NCBI RefSeq assembly: GCF_900637655.1
Contig: NZ_LR134384.1
Coordinates: forward strand, 2,666,001-2,730,000
Direction of reading: 5' to 3'
DNA: 64,000 nucleotides
From: Segatella oris
Lineage (GTDB): Bacteria > Bacteroidota > Bacteroidia > Bacteroidales > Bacteroidaceae
Positions 62,750 to 64,000 of this stretch are shown here, one piece after another. The notes under the pieces are model-generated. The model had not been told where the DNA came from, did no database searches, and saw only the letters and a list, made by a program, of their open reading frames with translations. The position numbers were made by a program, and so were the translations under genes. How positions within the stretch are numbered: position 1 is the first letter of the stretch; the number at the start of each line of letters is the position of its first letter.

Positions 62750-64000
62750 TTATCCGCGTTTAGTCAACACATCCTTTTCATATTGTTCAATGACTGGAAT
62801 AAATTCCTCGCCGACAGGCACATTGCTTGTCAAATTGAAATAATCGTAGACTGCACCGAAAGGCAGACTCTTTGCTTCCTCTAACAAGGCCAAACGCTCA
62901 AATCCCTTGTCGGCATCTTCGTAGGAACGGAGTTGCCCGATAGGTTCCAAGAAAGCCTGCAACAAACACTTCTGTGTGGCCCGCGTACCAACGACATATG
63001 CACCGATACGATTGATGGAAGCATCGAAGTAATCCAATCCGATATGTGCACGGTCAAGCGCTTCTGCACGCACCAACTCTTTGAACAAATCGAGTGTTTG
63101 ATCGTTCATGATGGTTACATGATCGGAGTCCCAACGCACGGGACGGCTTACGTGGAGCATCAGTTCCGGAACAAAAAGAAGAAGTGATGCAACCATATCG
63201 CTGACATTCTCTGTTTGCTCATAATGCCCTGTATCGAGGGTGTACATCAGTTTGCGTGTAGCACAATAGCCGGCAATAAAGTCATGCGATCCGACAGTGT
63301 AACTTTCCAAACCGATACCGAAAAGTTTTGCTTCCAAACAGTTCTTCACACCGTCAAGTTTTTCAGCCAATATCTCATCTAAGCTCTCGGCCATAATCTG
63401 ACGATAACGCATCCGCTCAACAGTCAAGTCCTTACTACCGTCATGTACCCAAATATTCATGATACAAGGGTCGCCCTGTGCCTTACCCATAGCATCGGCT
63501 ATCTTGCGGCAACGCTTAGTATGTTCAATCCAGAAATCTCGGATACCCTTGTCGGGATTGGCCAACGATAGATTGCCACTCTTCGGATGAGAAAAACTGG
63601 TTGAGTTGAAATCAAGCTTCATATTATTCTCCTTCGCCCAATCTATCCAACTTTGGAAATGCTTGACTTCTACCTGATCGCGATCTACCAATTTGCCACC
63701 GAAGTCACCATACGTTTCATGAAGATTCAAGCGCTGATTGCCTCCCAGCAAACTTTTGACAAAAAGGATATCCTGACGCACTTCCTCCATGTTTCGGGCA
63801 CGCCCCGGATAGTTACCGGTTGTTTGGATTCCCCCGGAGAGCGCTTCATTGCGCTCGAAACCAATCACATCATCAGCTTGCCAGCAATGTAGAGAGATAG
63901 GAGTTCTTTTTAGAAGTTCAATAGCTCTGTCTGTGTCTACACCCACTACTGCATAGCGTTCTTTCGCGTATGCGTAAGCTTTCTCAATACTTTCTGTTTT
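62750..64000 (-). CDS. rhaA: L-rhamnose isomerase (partial, start codon just outside the window)
   Basis: 416 residues are visible and the frame is open to the right edge, where it reads KTESIEKAYAYAKERYAVVGVDTDRAIELL. RhaA proteins normally start MKTE..., so only the ATG is missing. The core motifs are intact: SLHCWQADDVIGFE (about 37-50), NLHETYGD, LDFNSTSFSHPKSGNLSLA, IWVHDGSKD, LDTGHYEQ (metal Asp/His) and HIGLDYFDASINRIGAYVVGTRA. It converts L-rhamnose to L-rhamnulose in the cytoplasm. It is upstream of rhaT and rhaD; rhaB (kinase) is not in the window and is probably just beyond the edge. Confidence 0.94.
   Translation of the reverse strand, partial: KTESIEKAYAYAKERYAVVGVDTDRAIELLKRTPISLHCWQADDVIGFERNEALSGGIQTTGNYPGRARNMEEVRQDILFVKSLLGGNQRLNLHETYGDFGGKLVDRDQVEVKHFQSWIDWAKENNMKLDFNSTSFSHPKSGNLSLANPDKGIRDFWIEHTKRCRKIADAMGKAQGDPCIMNIWVHDGSKDLTVERMRYRQIMAESLDEILAEKLDGVKNCLEAKLFGIGLESYTVGSHDFIAGYCATRKLMYTLDTGHYEQTENVSDMVASLLLFVPELMLHVSRPVRWDSDHVTIMNDQTLDLFKELVRAEALDRAHIGLDYFDASINRIGAYVVGTRATQKCLLQAFLEPIGQLRSYEDADKGFERLALLEEAKSLPFGAVYDYFNLTSNVPVGEEFIPVIEQYEKDVLTKRG

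Overview
The window looks like chromosomal DNA from a Prevotella-like member of the Bacteroidales. The evidence is: SusC/SusD outer-membrane glycan uptake genes, a hybrid two-component system, an ExbB-ExbD-ExbD-TonB cluster, a PorT-like barrel, stand-alone AICAR transformylase, and promoters with the Bacteroidota -7 box TAnnTTTG (several clear examples, one with a TTTG -33 box at 19 bp). Genes are mostly housekeeping up to about 34 kb and accessory from about 35.5 kb.

Layout. 1-1.6 kb: an ABC exporter cluster (ATPase, permease, start of a third gene). 1.8-7.3 kb: an energy-transduction operon on the minus strand (ExbB, two ExbDs, TonB, a phosphate-binding-protein-like lipoprotein, a TPR protein). 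7.5-12.1 kb: aminotransferase, ribBA and an LptF/LptG-type permease. 12.36 kb: a tRNA with CAT anticodon, with clear promoter and terminator. 13-23.5 kb: a DUF4831-like protein and nnr (minus), then hpt, adk, obgE, pgeF and an M23 peptidase (plus), then purHII and rplS (minus) with a small HTH-like gene between them. 23.7-33 kb: a 5'-nucleotidase split over two genes, a PorT-like barrel, a two-cluster ferredoxin, a very large pectate lyase-pectin methylesterase fusion and a small barrel. 33.1-35.5 kb: thioredoxin lipoprotein, Cys-rich MarR and C69 dipeptidase, under a promoter flanked by two identical dyads. 35.5-37.9 kb: a decayed integrative-element remnant (frameshifted tyrosine integrase and two stop-interrupted DNA-binding genes). 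38.0-60.5 kb: a polysaccharide utilization locus. 60.9-64 kb: the rhaD-rhaT-rhaA L-rhamnose catabolic operon; rhaA runs off the right edge missing only its start codon.

The polysaccharide locus and the rha operon make one functional story. Surface lipoproteins and SusCD capture a rhamnose-containing (probably pectic) glycan. GH78, a GH127-family enzyme, a GH71/99-like enzyme, an SGNH esterase and a NAGPA-type phosphodiester glycosidase dismantle it. The divergent hybrid two-component regulator senses a breakdown product, and RhaT/RhaA/RhaD import and cleave L-rhamnose. The pectate lyase-methylesterase at 27 kb fits the same diet. The locus is a composition mosaic: one 60-base line in SusC is 27% G+C, one in the NAGPA gene is 68%, and the regulator changes from about 20% to about 58% between sensor and kinase halves.

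The most unusual content is non-coding. Four diverged copies of a 370-420 bp intergenic repeat (12.55, 20.63, 26.57 and 32.56 kb) each lie downstream of a terminator-like hairpin. A second family, built of 7-nt units (A/T)TTGAA(C/G) and often followed by an inverted set, sits at gene 3' ends (16.84, 21.29, 22.97, 60.45 kb), in two cases overlapping the stop codon. I found no CRISPR array, rRNA or obvious complete defence system.
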